From positions 1-61,861 of the IMG/VR virus record IMGVR_UViG_3300020405_000676: DNA of 61,861 nt. One strand, written 5' to 3'. Position 1 is the stretch's first letter; every line of letters begins with the position of its first letter. Made by a program: the position numbers and the translations under genes. Below are positions 1 through 8,494 of the stretch, in pieces. The stretch comes from a virus. The notes beneath the pieces are model-generated. The model did no database searches and was not told the origin of the DNA. It saw nothing but the letters and a program-made list of their open reading frames with translations.

Positions 1-328
1 CAAGAACTCCCTTAGCATTCTTTTTAACATCGTCATCAGCAACTTCTTTTGAACGACCATCATCTACTGTAGGTTCGTATTGTGCAACTTCACCTGGTGA
101 CCTTTCTGAATCTATAGCACGTTCGGCACTACTTGTAGAATTTTTGTTATAGTCAGGTGAATCGTATGCAACTTCTTGTCCTGCAACACCTGGTGATGCT
201 GTTGCTAAACTTCCGATTGCTCCTATTGTAGCCATTGCTTTACCTAGTTTACCTAATTTCTTTTCTGCTAGAAGTTCAGCAATCAATTGCTGTTCTTCAA
301 TTAAGTCTATAAGTTCTCTCATTTCCAT
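1..328 (-). CDS. Putative packaged/virion protein, truncated at window edge
   Basis: An open reading frame runs from an ATG at 328 off the left edge, so only about 109 N-terminal residues are visible; a second in-frame ATG lies at 322. The protein starts MEMRELIDLIEE, closely matching the N-terminus of the gene at 51867-52562 (MRELKDIINE), and resembles the T4 capsid-targeting sequence. A short Ala/Gly-rich, weakly hydrophobic stretch (about residues 28-48) is followed by a polar region rich in D, S and E. A late promoter core lies at 358-365. No family is recognised. A virion or internal head role is inferred from the promoter and the N-terminus. Confidence 0.6.
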   Translation of the reverse strand, partial: MEMRELIDLIEEQQLIAELLAEKKLGKLGKAMATIGAIGSLATASPGVAGQEVAYDSPDYNKNSTSSAERAIDSERSPGEVAQYEPTVDDGRSKEVADDDVKKNAKGVL

Positions 329-357
329 AATATTGTTTCCATAAAATGTTTACTATG

Positions 358-365
358 TATTTATC
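358..365 (-). promoter_or_regulatory. T4-type late promoter core
   Basis: The minus strand reads GATAAATA, 29 nt before the ATG at 328. The same core recurs before most virion genes in the window. Confidence 0.6.
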
Positions 366-379
366 TATTTACTCAAAAG

Positions 380-403
380 AAAAGGGTCGTTGCCGACCCT
401 TTT
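380..403 (-). terminator. Rho-independent terminator after the DUF4278 gene
   Basis: A 10-bp perfect stem (380-389 with 394-403, AAAAGGGTCG/CGACCCTTTT) closes a 4-nt loop. On the minus strand it is followed by a T-rich tract. It lies just beyond the stop codon of the DUF4278 gene and separates it from the left-edge gene. Confidence 0.85.
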
Positions 404-419
404 CGTGTTTGGTGATCCA

Positions 420-587
420 TTATGCAGAATAAGATACACCGCGGTATGTGCCGCTTACTGGTGACTTAGACTTTTCTGCAACTATAGGATCGTGCTTGAT
501 GCCTCTGTAAATACCAGGCTGAGGTTGTACTTTCTCGGCTTTGATATTTTTAGGATCGTATGCGATACCTCTATATACTTTAGTCAT
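420..587 (-). CDS. DUF4278-type small peptide under riboswitch control (55 aa)
   Basis: This short gene encodes 55 residues beginning MTKVYRGIAYDP. The YRG(I/V)xY unit occurs three times (YRGIAYDP, YRGIKHDP, YRGVSYSA), typical of the DUF4278 family found in cyanobacteria and their phages. A strong ribosome binding site (AGGAGG, 592-597) precedes the ATG at 587. The gene is monocistronic: a late promoter at 815-822, a riboswitch at 618-744 and a terminator at 380-403 bracket it. Cyanobacterial glutamine riboswitches of this class control small regulators of nitrogen metabolism. I recall, without being able to check, that the PII-interacting peptide PirA also carries a DUF4278-like segment. A role in reprogramming host nitrogen metabolism is therefore plausible but inferred. 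Confidence 0.85.
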   Translation of the reverse strand: MTKVYRGIAYDPKNIKAEKVQPQPGIYRGIKHDPIVAEKSKSPVSGTYRGVSYSA

Positions 588-617
588 ATCATCCTCCTCA
601 ATTAATTAAGTTAGATG

Positions 618-744
618 CGTTCCTTCGGTAACTGTCGGTCTCGTTCCCCAGGATGGGTACTTGCTTGCCTTTGTTTTTGTGAAAAACAAAGAGGTTTTCA
701 GGTTACTTACTTCCGTTCACTGCTACATTTAGAGTGAATGAACG
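618..744 (-). promoter_or_regulatory. Glutamine riboswitch (glnA / Downstream-peptide RNA type)
   Basis: The minus strand carries the hallmarks of the glnA/Downstream-peptide class. P1 pairs CGTTC (744-740) with GAACG (622-618). P2 pairs TTCACT (738-733) with AGTGAA (721-716). Next comes the conserved CGGAAGTAAG (715-706). P3 pairs GTAAC (706-702) with GTTAC (632-628), and CCGAAGGAACGC closes the three-way junction. The P3 loop is unusually long (about 68 nt) and contains a separate perfect 10-bp hairpin (669-678 with 682-691). The element lies in the leader of the DUF4278 gene, about 20 nt before its ribosome binding site, so translational control is likely. Whether glutamine turns it on or off cannot be read from the sequence. 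Confidence 0.85.
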
Positions 745-814
745 ATTGTAAATAGACTTTTAAACCATGTCTTATGGTGTGCAACTTACATAATATGTGC
801 AAATTGTACACATT

Positions 815-822
815 TATTTATC
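815..822 (-). promoter_or_regulatory. T4-type late promoter driving the riboswitch transcript
   Basis: GATAAATA on the minus strand abuts the nrdB stop codon. The expected start site (about 809) would place the whole riboswitch in the leader of the DUF4278 mRNA. Confidence 0.6.
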
Positions 823-1920
823 TTAAAGACTAAATCCTTTAAAGGAATCCTTGTCTACGTCTTGTTTTGTGCCGCCAATAACGTAACTGCTGATTTCTGT
901 TTCTTGAGGTGCTACTTGTACTTCTCCTCCGCTTATCCACTTTTGTGTCCAAGGTAAAGGATTTGTACCAGTATTAAATGGTGAATCTAATTTTACGGCA
1001 TGCATACGTTTGCCTGCAATAAATTCAATGTATTGTTTGAGCAGTTCTGCATTTAGTCCTATAATACTTCCGTCTTTGAACAAATAGTCTGCCCATTGTT
1101 TTTCTTGTTCAACTGCATCTAAGAACATTTGAGTACATTCCTCTTTTAGTTCTTTGGCAATTTTTTCATAATCTTTGTCATCTTGTGGTAAGATTTTTAG
1201 CATTTGTTGTGTACTTGCTAAATGTACATTTTCATCTCTAGCAATGAATTTAATAATTTTAGCATTGCCTTCCATTTTCTTTAATTCTGCAAATGCCCAA
1301 CTACATGCAAAACTTACATAAAAACGTACTCCTTCTAAAATGTTTACACTCATTATGCATTTATACAATGCTTTTTTATGCTCGTATTCATCATAACTTT
1401 GTAAGCCACGTTCTCTTGCTTGATTTTGTTCTATAAGTTTATCATAGTTTTCTGTGATAGCATCTGAACAATCAGTAATTTCTTTGATGTTTAACATTTC
1501 ATCAAACACTTTGCTAGGATCTGGATACACATTTCTAATAATATGTGTATAACTTCTGCTGTGAATTGTTTCTGAGAATGCCCAAGTTTCAATCCATGTT
1601 TCTAATTCAGGAACACTTACCACAGGTAATAATGCTAGATTAGGTGAACGTCCTTGTACACTATCTAATAGTATTTGTCTTTTTAAATTTGATGTAAAGA
1701 TATGCTTTTCAAAGTCTGTAAGGTCTTTGAAGTCTTTTGCATCTTTTAGAATATCAACTTCTTCAGGTCTCCAAAAGAAACCAAGTTGCTTTTCAGTTAA
1801 TTTTTCAAACTGCTTGTATTTAACCACATCAAATCTCTGGACATTAACTCCGCCGTTAGGGTCCAAAAACATTTTTGCTTTAGTATGATGTTTTTTATTT
1901 TTTGCATTAAATACTGTCAT
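823..1920 (-). CDS. nrdB: Class I ribonucleotide reductase, small (beta) subunit
   Basis: NrdB holds the diiron/tyrosyl radical cofactor used by NrdA to reduce ribonucleotides and supplies dNTPs for phage replication. The 365-residue length is normal. Ferritin-like helices carry the expected ligands, including the ETIHSRSY segment and IARDENVHLAS with its E/H pair. The gene follows nrdA and the two overlap as TAATG, so translation is coupled. Both are probably expressed from the sigma70 promoter at 4262-4290. NrdB ends in GFSL, suitable for docking to the large subunit. Identification is secure. Confidence 0.97.
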   Translation of the reverse strand: MTVFNAKNKKHHTKAKMFLDPNGGVNVQRFDVVKYKQFEKLTEKQLGFFWRPEEVDILKDAKDFKDLTDFEKHIFTSNLKRQILLDSVQGRSPNLALLPVVSVPELETWIETWAFSETIHSRSYTHIIRNVYPDPSKVFDEMLNIKEITDCSDAITENYDKLIEQNQARERGLQSYDEYEHKKALYKCIMSVNILEGVRFYVSFACSWAFAELKKMEGNAKIIKFIARDENVHLASTQQMLKILPQDDKDYEKIAKELKEECTQMFLDAVEQEKQWADYLFKDGSIIGLNAELLKQYIEFIAGKRMHAVKLDSPFNTGTNPLPWTQKWISGGEVQVAPQETEISSYVIGGTKQDVDKDSFKGFSL

Positions 1921-4229
1921 TATATTTTACAACTGTCGCAATCGTCCTCGTCTTCAAAAGTATCCACTGTAGAAACCATATTTACTTCTAATACTTTTCT
2001 ACCTTCTTCTTTCTCGATATCTATTTCACCTTGTCCATCATGTGTGTTATTGTAATACAACTGCTTACCACCATATTTATAAAACATGATGAGATGTTGC
2101 AACAACAAACTCATAGGAACTTTTTCATCGTCAAAGTGTTCTGGATTATAAGATGTATTTACCGAAATACCCTGGTCTATGTACTTTTGTAGGACCGACA
2201 TAATCTTAAGATATCCTTCTGGGGACTTTTGGTCCCATAGTAAATCGTACTTGTTTTTTAATCTTGGATAACCCGGTACTACTTGTTTTAATACGCCATG
2301 TTTACTTTGCTTAACACTTACATAACTTCTAGGAGGTTCTATGCCGTTTGTACTGTTACTAATTTGTGCTGACGTTTCTGCTGGCATAAGTGCCATCAAT
2401 GTACTGTTTCTAATACCTGTTTCTTTTAATTGTTTTCTTAATCCTTCCCAATCAGCACGTTCTTGATGTTTTACTAACTCGTCTACATCTTTCTTGTATG
2501 TTTGATTAGGTGTAATACCTAAACTGTATTTTGTTTCGTTGCTCTTAGGACAAGCACCTTTCTCTACTGCCAAGTCTGCACTTGCTTTAATTAAGTAGTA
2601 ACTCCATGCTTCTGTCCATGTATCAACCATTTCTAAATTTGGTTCTTGATATGTACTATCATTTTTAGCCATCCAATATGCAAAATTAATAATACCAATT
2701 CCTAGTGGACGTCTGTTCATTGTGCTTTTATATGCCGCTGTAATTGGATACTCTTGATAGTCAAGTAATTCGTCTAATGCTCTAACAGCCAAATCACAAA
2801 CTTTTTCCATTTGTTCTAAACTTTTTATGGCACCCCAATTAATTGCACTTAAAGTACAAAGGCTTATTTCCCCTTCTGGATCTTCTATATTGTTTAAAGG
2901 TTTTGTTGGCAAATCAATTTCACAACACAAATTGCTTTGTTTAATTGGAGCAACATCTTCAATAAATGAGCCGTGTGTATTAGCATGGTCAACGTTCATT
3001 AAATATATTCTACCAGTATCTTTTCTTTCTTGTACAAAATTACTAAACAATTCTACTGCTGGTATAGACTTTTTCCTAATGCTAGTTTTTCTTTCTGCCG
3101 CTTCATATAGTTCTTTAAATTTGTCTTGGTCAGTAAAGAAAGCATCATAAACTTCTGGTACATCATTAGGAGAGAACAATGTAATATTACCGCCCTCAAT
3201 CAATCTTTCATACATAAGTTTATTAAACTGTACACCATAATCCATATGACGTACTCTATTATCTTCTGTGCCTTTGTTGTTCTTTAACACTAGCATATCT
3301 TCGATTTCTAAATGCCAAATAGGATAGTATAATGTAGCCGCTCCGCCTCTTACACCACCTTGACTGCAAGACTTAACTGCAGATTGGAATAATTTATAGA
3401 AAGGGATAACGCCTGTATGTGTTGCATCTCCACTCCTAATTTTGGAACCAATTGCTCTAATTCTTCCTGCACCAATGCCAATGCCTGCCTTTTGACTAAC
3501 ATACTTTACGATACTGCTACTGGTTGCGTTGATACTGTCTAAACTGTCATCTGTTTCAATTAGTACACAACTACTGAACTGTCTTTGTGGTGTACGCACA
3601 CCAGCCATAACAGGAGTAGGCAAACTAATTAAAAACTTACTAATAGCATCATAATAATCTTTGATGTATTTCATTCTTTTGTCTGCAGGATACTTTGCAA
3701 ACAATGTTGCGGCAATCATCATATATGCAACTTGTGGTGTTTCAAATATTTCACCTGTTGCTCTATTCTGTACTAGATACTTGCCACGGAATTGTTCCAT
3801 AGCCGCATAGGTCAGGTATTCGTCCCTACTGTGGTCTATAAAACTTTGTAATTCATTAATTTCATCTTTAGTGTATAGGTCTGTAAATTCAGGATCATAA
3901 AATCCTGCATCGATATTTTTTTGTACAATGTCACATAAACAAGGTGGTTCAAATACACCATAAACCATTTTACGCAGATGGTAGTTAATTAATCTACCTG
4001 CTACATATTGATAGTTTGGTGTTTCTTCTGATATAAGGTCAGCCGCACTTTTAATAAGTGTTTCTTGAATATCCTCTGTTTTGATTTTTTCGAAAAATTG
4101 AATTTGTGAATTAATTTCTACTTCACTGGCACTTACGCCTGTTATGCCTTCAACGGCATACATTACGACTTTGTGTAACTTGTCTATGTTTAAGTCTTCT
4201 AGTCGTCCGTCTCGTTTCTGTACTTGCAT
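1920..4229 (-). CDS. nrdA: Class I ribonucleotide reductase, large (alpha) subunit
   Basis: NrdA is the catalytic subunit of aerobic ribonucleotide reductase (769 aa). An ATP-cone-like N-terminus (MQVQKRDGRLEDLN) precedes the barrel. The barrel contains the redox and radical cysteine segments (QFSSCVLIETDD, NLCCEIDLP, SLCTLSAINWGA), and the protein ends in the shuttle pair CDSCKI. The start follows a consensus sigma70 promoter by about 25 nt, with AGGA upstream of the ATG. It is the first gene of the nrdA-nrdB unit. No intein or intron is visible. Confidence 0.97.
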   Translation of the reverse strand: MQVQKRDGRLEDLNIDKLHKVVMYAVEGITGVSASEVEINSQIQFFEKIKTEDIQETLIKSAADLISEETPNYQYVAGRLINYHLRKMVYGVFEPPCLCDIVQKNIDAGFYDPEFTDLYTKDEINELQSFIDHSRDEYLTYAAMEQFRGKYLVQNRATGEIFETPQVAYMMIAATLFAKYPADKRMKYIKDYYDAISKFLISLPTPVMAGVRTPQRQFSSCVLIETDDSLDSINATSSSIVKYVSQKAGIGIGAGRIRAIGSKIRSGDATHTGVIPFYKLFQSAVKSCSQGGVRGGAATLYYPIWHLEIEDMLVLKNNKGTEDNRVRHMDYGVQFNKLMYERLIEGGNITLFSPNDVPEVYDAFFTDQDKFKELYEAAERKTSIRKKSIPAVELFSNFVQERKDTGRIYLMNVDHANTHGSFIEDVAPIKQSNLCCEIDLPTKPLNNIEDPEGEISLCTLSAINWGAIKSLEQMEKVCDLAVRALDELLDYQEYPITAAYKSTMNRRPLGIGIINFAYWMAKNDSTYQEPNLEMVDTWTEAWSYYLIKASADLAVEKGACPKSNETKYSLGITPNQTYKKDVDELVKHQERADWEGLRKQLKETGIRNSTLMALMPAETSAQISNSTNGIEPPRSYVSVKQSKHGVLKQVVPGYPRLKNKYDLLWDQKSPEGYLKIMSVLQKYIDQGISVNTSYNPEHFDDEKVPMSLLLQHLIMFYKYGGKQLYYNNTHDGQGEIDIEKEEGRKVLEVNMVSTVDTFEDEDDCDSCKI

Positions 4230-4261
4230 TGTCTATCCTGTATAATGTATGTAGAATTCCT

Positions 4262-4290
4262 ATTATAACATCATACAAAAAGACTGTCAA
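4262..4290 (-). promoter_or_regulatory. Consensus sigma70 promoter of nrdA-nrdB
   Basis: The minus strand reads TTGACA (4290-4285), a 17-nt spacer, then TATAAT (4267-4262), a perfect bacterial consensus. This suggests early expression by unmodified host polymerase. Confidence 0.85.
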
Positions 4291-4293
4291 TGA

Positions 4294-4716
4294 TTATATT
4301 ATAGGAATCGTGATATCTTTTAAATCCTGAAGAACAATATAATCATTACTCTTCTCAAATAAAACCTTTTCCCCAGGTATAAGATTGTATGCAAAACCAT
4401 CGAAAATAAAAATTGCTCCATCTTTTCCTGTAACATGATTACTTATCACTTTCCACGATGTTCGACATGGTTCTATGAACTTTAAATTCGATAATATGTT
4501 GTACATCAAAATAGAAATACCAGTGGTACAAAAATATCCATTTTCAATAATTTCAAAAGGCTTCATCCAACTCTTTGGAGAATAATAATCTAGATAACGA
4601 CTGTGAATTTTTACAGTAGAAAATGCTTCCAGAACATCTTTTTCTGTGTTTGCATTCTTACGAATTGACCTGAACTGTACTAGGCGTCTATCGACGTCTG
4701 TGTGTTTTTCGAACAT
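4294..4716 (-). CDS. Hypothetical protein (140 aa)
   Basis: I do not recognise this 140-residue protein. It has a charged N-terminus (MFEKHTDVDRRLVQF) and a mixed alpha/beta-like composition with no signal peptide or membrane segment. It lies just beyond the tail-fibre-like gene (9-nt gap) and its stop codon overlaps the nrdA promoter region. It probably belongs to the late transcript starting at 7429. The neighbouring tail-fibre gene suggests a fibre chaperone or accessory protein, but nothing in the sequence demonstrates that. Confidence 0.7.
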   Translation of the reverse strand: MFEKHTDVDRRLVQFRSIRKNANTEKDVLEAFSTVKIHSRYLDYYSPKSWMKPFEIIENGYFCTTGISILMYNILSNLKFIEPCRTSWKVISNHVTGKDGAIFIFDGFAYNLIPGEKVLFEKSNDYIVLQDLKDITIPII

Positions 4717-4725
4717 TGTTTATTA

Positions 4726-7401
4726 CTATTGTGATTTCCACTTACGCACAATGTATTTCATTACTACATTGCTTGTTGGAGGAGTAACATTGTTGTCTGC
4801 TGTAATACTCACAGTACCATTTGCCATTGAACCGTTAAATTCAACCGCACCCGAATAGTAAACATTTCCATTTGCATGATAATCATGAGACGAAGAACTA
4901 ACATCTTGTAACGTTACAGAACCTGAAACATTACCATTAGCATCTGTTTGAGATAATGGATTAGCATTATAAATTAATGTACCTACTTGATTGTAATATC
5001 TTGTAATAGAACTATTACCACTATCTAATGCTTGACCTACTAAAGAGTAATCTATAAAGAATGTATCAATAGCAGTAGAGTCTGTTCCTAAATCAGGTAG
5101 AGCAATACCTGTACCTGATCCAATTGTTAATTGCTTAGGCTGTGAATAGAATGTATCTGCTGTTCCAGATTGTAATGCTTGAGTAGTAAGTACTTCAATA
5201 TTAGTTTTAATTGTAACTAAACCTCTTTTATCAGGACTATTTGTTTTGAAGTATAATTTGTTTATTACTTCTGCAAAGTGCCCTGCTTCGTCACTACTTG
5301 CAAAATCTATTTCACCGTTTGTAGTATCTACATCTATTTTCCATGTACCTAAACTTTGTACGTCTGCATTATCACTGAACTTATCATTTATGAATACGTC
5401 AGAAACAATATTGACTTTATTATCACTTAAAACTTTTGTCAACCAAACTTCTAATTTTGCTTTTACTGTGTTGCCGCTTCTTGTTGCGTATGATCCTGAA
5501 GTTAAACCTAATGCACCTAAACTGTCAACGGTGTCTTGTGGGTCATTGAATAATCTATACTGAGTTTGGTCATCACTAATAACATATATTTCATCATTTG
5601 TATCTGGTTTCAAATTAAATGAGAACCATTGATTTTTGCCGTTTACTAAAGACATTATTCCATTTAATGTTGTTTGACTAGATGTGTTTAGTAAGTATGC
5701 TGGTTTAATTGTAAGACCATCTGCTGTAGTAAGATTTGATACATTTGGATTAAAATTACCTGTTACATTGGCATCTACAGCCGCATTAGATTGTATAAAG
5801 AATGTATTGTTTGTAATATTACTAGTATCTGCTAAACTGAAATTTGCATTATTTATTAATGTAGTATTGGAACTACCTGTTACAATAATGCCTGTAGTTG
5901 TATTTGAAACGTATCCATGTTCTGCACTAAATACCTGTATAATATTTGCAGTACCTGTTTGTCCTACGTTTACAAAATCTAGCCCACTTGTTATACCACC
6001 TGTAAGTGCGGCTTCTGTAATTGTAAATGTTCCAGAGCCACTATTAACACTTGCTACAGTATATGGACTTCCAGAAACTAAAGTAGTGTTACCTATAAAT
6101 GTAACGTTGTCTCCATTTCTTAAACCTTCCACGTTTGCTGTAAGTGTAACAGTATTACTAGAATCAACTGCCGCTGTTACACTTCTACCTGTTGACCAAC
6201 TATTAGAAGGTAACGTTACTGTAAAAGTATTTGCTACACTATTTGCTGATATAGGTAAAAGTTTTTTATGGTAGTAACTGTTAGTGGATGCTGTAACTGT
6301 TCCATCTGTTGAACCACCTTCTGTCCAAACATAGCCATTATATCCGCCATCTGCATTTGCTAATTCTGTAAATGCAATATTTTCAGAACCTGTATCAAAT
6401 GTTATTGTTGAATTGGCAAAATCTACTGAACTTGTAACATTACCAATACCACTATAAATTGTGTTATTAGCATTTGCAGAATCTACAGTTGTAAGTGAAG
6501 GATCTTTTGGATCTTTAGCAAAAATAATATTACCTGTTGTGATGTTGCTTACATTTGCAATACCTGAACCTTCTGTAACAACGTCTATGTGTTTTTTCTC
6601 TAATCCAATAAATCCTGTTCCTACTTCTGGATTGACTAAAACTAAATCACTATCAATATATCTATATGAAGGAATATTCATATTAGCATGGAACCCTGTT
6701 AAAGTAGAACCACTTGCTATAGTTGTGTTTGATAAAATGTGATTTACATGTGAATTGCCATAGTATGTAATTGCAACATCATCTGAATTAGTTGGTGCAT
6801 ATCTTAAATATAATGAATGGTCACTAGTACTTAAATTACCACTTACAAAATTATAATCGAATGCTGTATTTACAGTTGCACCTGTTCCACTAGAATCACC
6901 GTGTTGTGGTTTGTTATTTACTAGAACTGTAATATCGTCTGCATTAAAAACTCTTGTTGTTTGGTTTTGAGTAATGAAGTTATTGCCTGAAACTGTGTCA
7001 TCAAATACTGTTCTTGCTACAGAAGTACCATTTGATAATGTTAAGTTTGCTGAAGATACTAAAGTTGTATTTGCTTTCCAAGATTTTGCTTTTGTTACGC
7101 CATCAAAAGATCCTGAACCTTTTGGGTATCTAATATGTGGAACAGTAAATTTAATTATTTGTGCATTTGCTAAACTTAATGTAGATGCAGAAGCACCTAA
7201 TGTATTTTCAAATGATACAGTTTTATTGTATGTTGAACTAATTAAATCATCTGTATCAGCACCTATATAAATTTGTTTGCTATCTGTAGCAAAACCTATT
7301 TCTCCAGGTCTAAGAGGTTGAGGTAAATCTTGCTTTAATCCTCTTCTCTGCTGGATTCTGCTGATTATTATTTTTAAATTTGCATCGTCTTGGTGTGACA
7401 T
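4726..7401 (-). CDS. Tail-fibre/adhesin-like structural protein (891 aa)
   Basis: Residues about 15-50 contain an RRG...LRPGEIGFATDSKQIYIG segment typical of the N-terminal attachment module of phage tail fibres and tropism determinants. The rest is low-complexity beta-structured sequence very rich in N, T, S, G and V, consistent with a trimeric fibre with many repeats. There is no catalytic motif. A late promoter (7429-7436) lies 28 nt before the start, as expected for a virion gene. It likely contributes to host recognition, but its exact position in the tail (long or short fibre, or baseplate decoration) cannot be told. Confidence 0.7.
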   Translation of the reverse strand: MSHQDDANLKIIISRIQQRRGLKQDLPQPLRPGEIGFATDSKQIYIGADTDDLISSTYNKTVSFENTLGASASTLSLANAQIIKFTVPHIRYPKGSGSFDGVTKAKSWKANTTLVSSANLTLSNGTSVARTVFDDTVSGNNFITQNQTTRVFNADDITVLVNNKPQHGDSSGTGATVNTAFDYNFVSGNLSTSDHSLYLRYAPTNSDDVAITYYGNSHVNHILSNTTIASGSTLTGFHANMNIPSYRYIDSDLVLVNPEVGTGFIGLEKKHIDVVTEGSGIANVSNITTGNIIFAKDPKDPSLTTVDSANANNTIYSGIGNVTSSVDFANSTITFDTGSENIAFTELANADGGYNGYVWTEGGSTDGTVTASTNSYYHKKLLPISANSVANTFTVTLPSNSWSTGRSVTAAVDSSNTVTLTANVEGLRNGDNVTFIGNTTLVSGSPYTVASVNSGSGTFTITEAALTGGITSGLDFVNVGQTGTANIIQVFSAEHGYVSNTTTGIIVTGSSNTTLINNANFSLADTSNITNNTFFIQSNAAVDANVTGNFNPNVSNLTTADGLTIKPAYLLNTSSQTTLNGIMSLVNGKNQWFSFNLKPDTNDEIYVISDDQTQYRLFNDPQDTVDSLGALGLTSGSYATRSGNTVKAKLEVWLTKVLSDNKVNIVSDVFINDKFSDNADVQSLGTWKIDVDTTNGEIDFASSDEAGHFAEVINKLYFKTNSPDKRGLVTIKTNIEVLTTQALQSGTADTFYSQPKQLTIGSGTGIALPDLGTDSTAIDTFFIDYSLVGQALDSGNSSITRYYNQVGTLIYNANPLSQTDANGNVSGSVTLQDVSSSSHDYHANGNVYYSGAVEFNGSMANGTVSITADNNVTPPTSNVVMKYIVRKWKSQ

Positions 7402-7428
7402 GTAAACTCCAATTACTTTTAATAATTG

Positions 7429-7436
7429 TATTTATC
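7429..7436 (-). promoter_or_regulatory. T4-type late promoter of the tail-fibre-like gene
   Basis: GATAAATA on the minus strand, in the short gap between the reductase gene and the fibre gene. Confidence 0.65.
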
Positions 7437-7453
7437 ACTTTCAGCAAATATAG

Positions 7454-8494
7454 TTAATTCAACTCGCACAAAGATTTTCCAGATCCTGGGTCTTTTGGAG
7501 TAAAATGGTCAACAAATTGTTCTGGCATTGCTTCTATGCCTTTATATGTAGAGTTTATACACAATAAATTGTCAATATTTTTATTTACAAACTCCTCAAA
7601 TTCACTTATCCAGTTAAATTGTTGTTTCCATTCTTCGGAACCATACACATAATCTTTGGTCATATTACAACCTCTTATGGTAACATCTTTAACTGTGAGA
7701 GCAAATAAATTAGGTCCTGGTGTTGGCATAACATTTTGATACAAAGACATTACACCACAATAAGACATTCTGCCTGAATAAGACATATTCTGTAATGCAG
7801 AAAAGAAATAGTCGTTGCCTACGTTTTCATGATATGCATCAAATGGTCCATACTTATTTAAAATTTTTTGTATTCCTGCTATGTTTGTTTTTCTAGGTAC
7901 AACTATACCTGTACCACCTAATTGTTCAACAAGTTTTGCTTTTTCTTCTGTACTTGTAATACCATATACTTTTGCACCCATTAAATTTGCAAATTGCACA
8001 ACTAAATTACCTACACCACCTGTTGCTCCACTAACACAAACAACATCACCTTCTTTTATTTTAAGCACTCTAGTTAGAGAGTAATATGCTGTTTTACTTA
8101 CTAAACTAAACAATGTAAGATAACGTTTTGCAAACTCTACACGGTCGCCGTCTATATCAAGTTTAAAATGTTCTGTATCAGAATTTCCTACTGCATGTGT
8201 TCTCCAACCTAATTTGTGCCACAAGTAAGTGCCAACAGGAAAGTCTTTATTTTTACTTTCCACAACCATGCCAACTGTTTCACCTGGTATGCCTTCTCCA
8301 AGTTCTACCATAGGATAATTAGGAAATGTTTCAACAGGGTTCATTGAAATTCGCATGTAAGGATCTGTTCCACACACAAAATTTTGTATGTAAAATTCTC
8401 CGTCTTCTATTTTAGGTATTGGTTTTGTAACAACTTCAAAATTGTCTGTAGAAATTTCTCCTACTGCATGTTGTTTTAAAACTACTTGTTTCAT
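7454..8494 (-). CDS. MDR-family NAD(P)H-dependent reductase (CurA-like)
   Basis: This 346-residue protein belongs to the zinc-free medium-chain dehydrogenase/reductase superfamily, close to bacterial CurA and leukotriene/prostaglandin reductases that reduce activated double bonds with NADPH. The N-terminal catalytic fold includes NFVCGTDPYMRISM and GEGIPGETVGMV. The Rossmann motif SGATGGVGNLVVQFANLMGA follows near residue 160. No structural or catalytic zinc cysteine cluster is present. The start was set at 8494, not the further upstream ATG, because CTATGA couples it to the nuclease gene stop by a 4-nt overlap. It shares the early promoter at 9181-9209. Such enzymes are unusual in phages; its substrate is unknown. 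Confidence 0.88.
   Translation of the reverse strand: MKQVVLKQHAVGEISTDNFEVVTKPIPKIEDGEFYIQNFVCGTDPYMRISMNPVETFPNYPMVELGEGIPGETVGMVVESKNKDFPVGTYLWHKLGWRTHAVGNSDTEHFKLDIDGDRVEFAKRYLTLFSLVSKTAYYSLTRVLKIKEGDVVCVSGATGGVGNLVVQFANLMGAKVYGITSTEEKAKLVEQLGGTGIVVPRKTNIAGIQKILNKYGPFDAYHENVGNDYFFSALQNMSYSGRMSYCGVMSLYQNVMPTPGPNLFALTVKDVTIRGCNMTKDYVYGSEEWKQQFNWISEFEEFVNKNIDNLLCINSTYKGIEAMPEQFVDHFTPKDPGSGKSLCELN

Noticed and set aside
588-744. Possible tRNA in the nrdB-DUF4278 gap
   Set aside because: Stems were visible but no acceptor/T-loop pattern; the glutamine riboswitch explains the conserved segments.
5684-6274. 196-codon plus-strand open frame inside the tail-fibre-like gene
   Set aside because: Its hydrophobic V/L/P-rich product is the mirror of a T/S/N-rich fibre. 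No start signal is visible.
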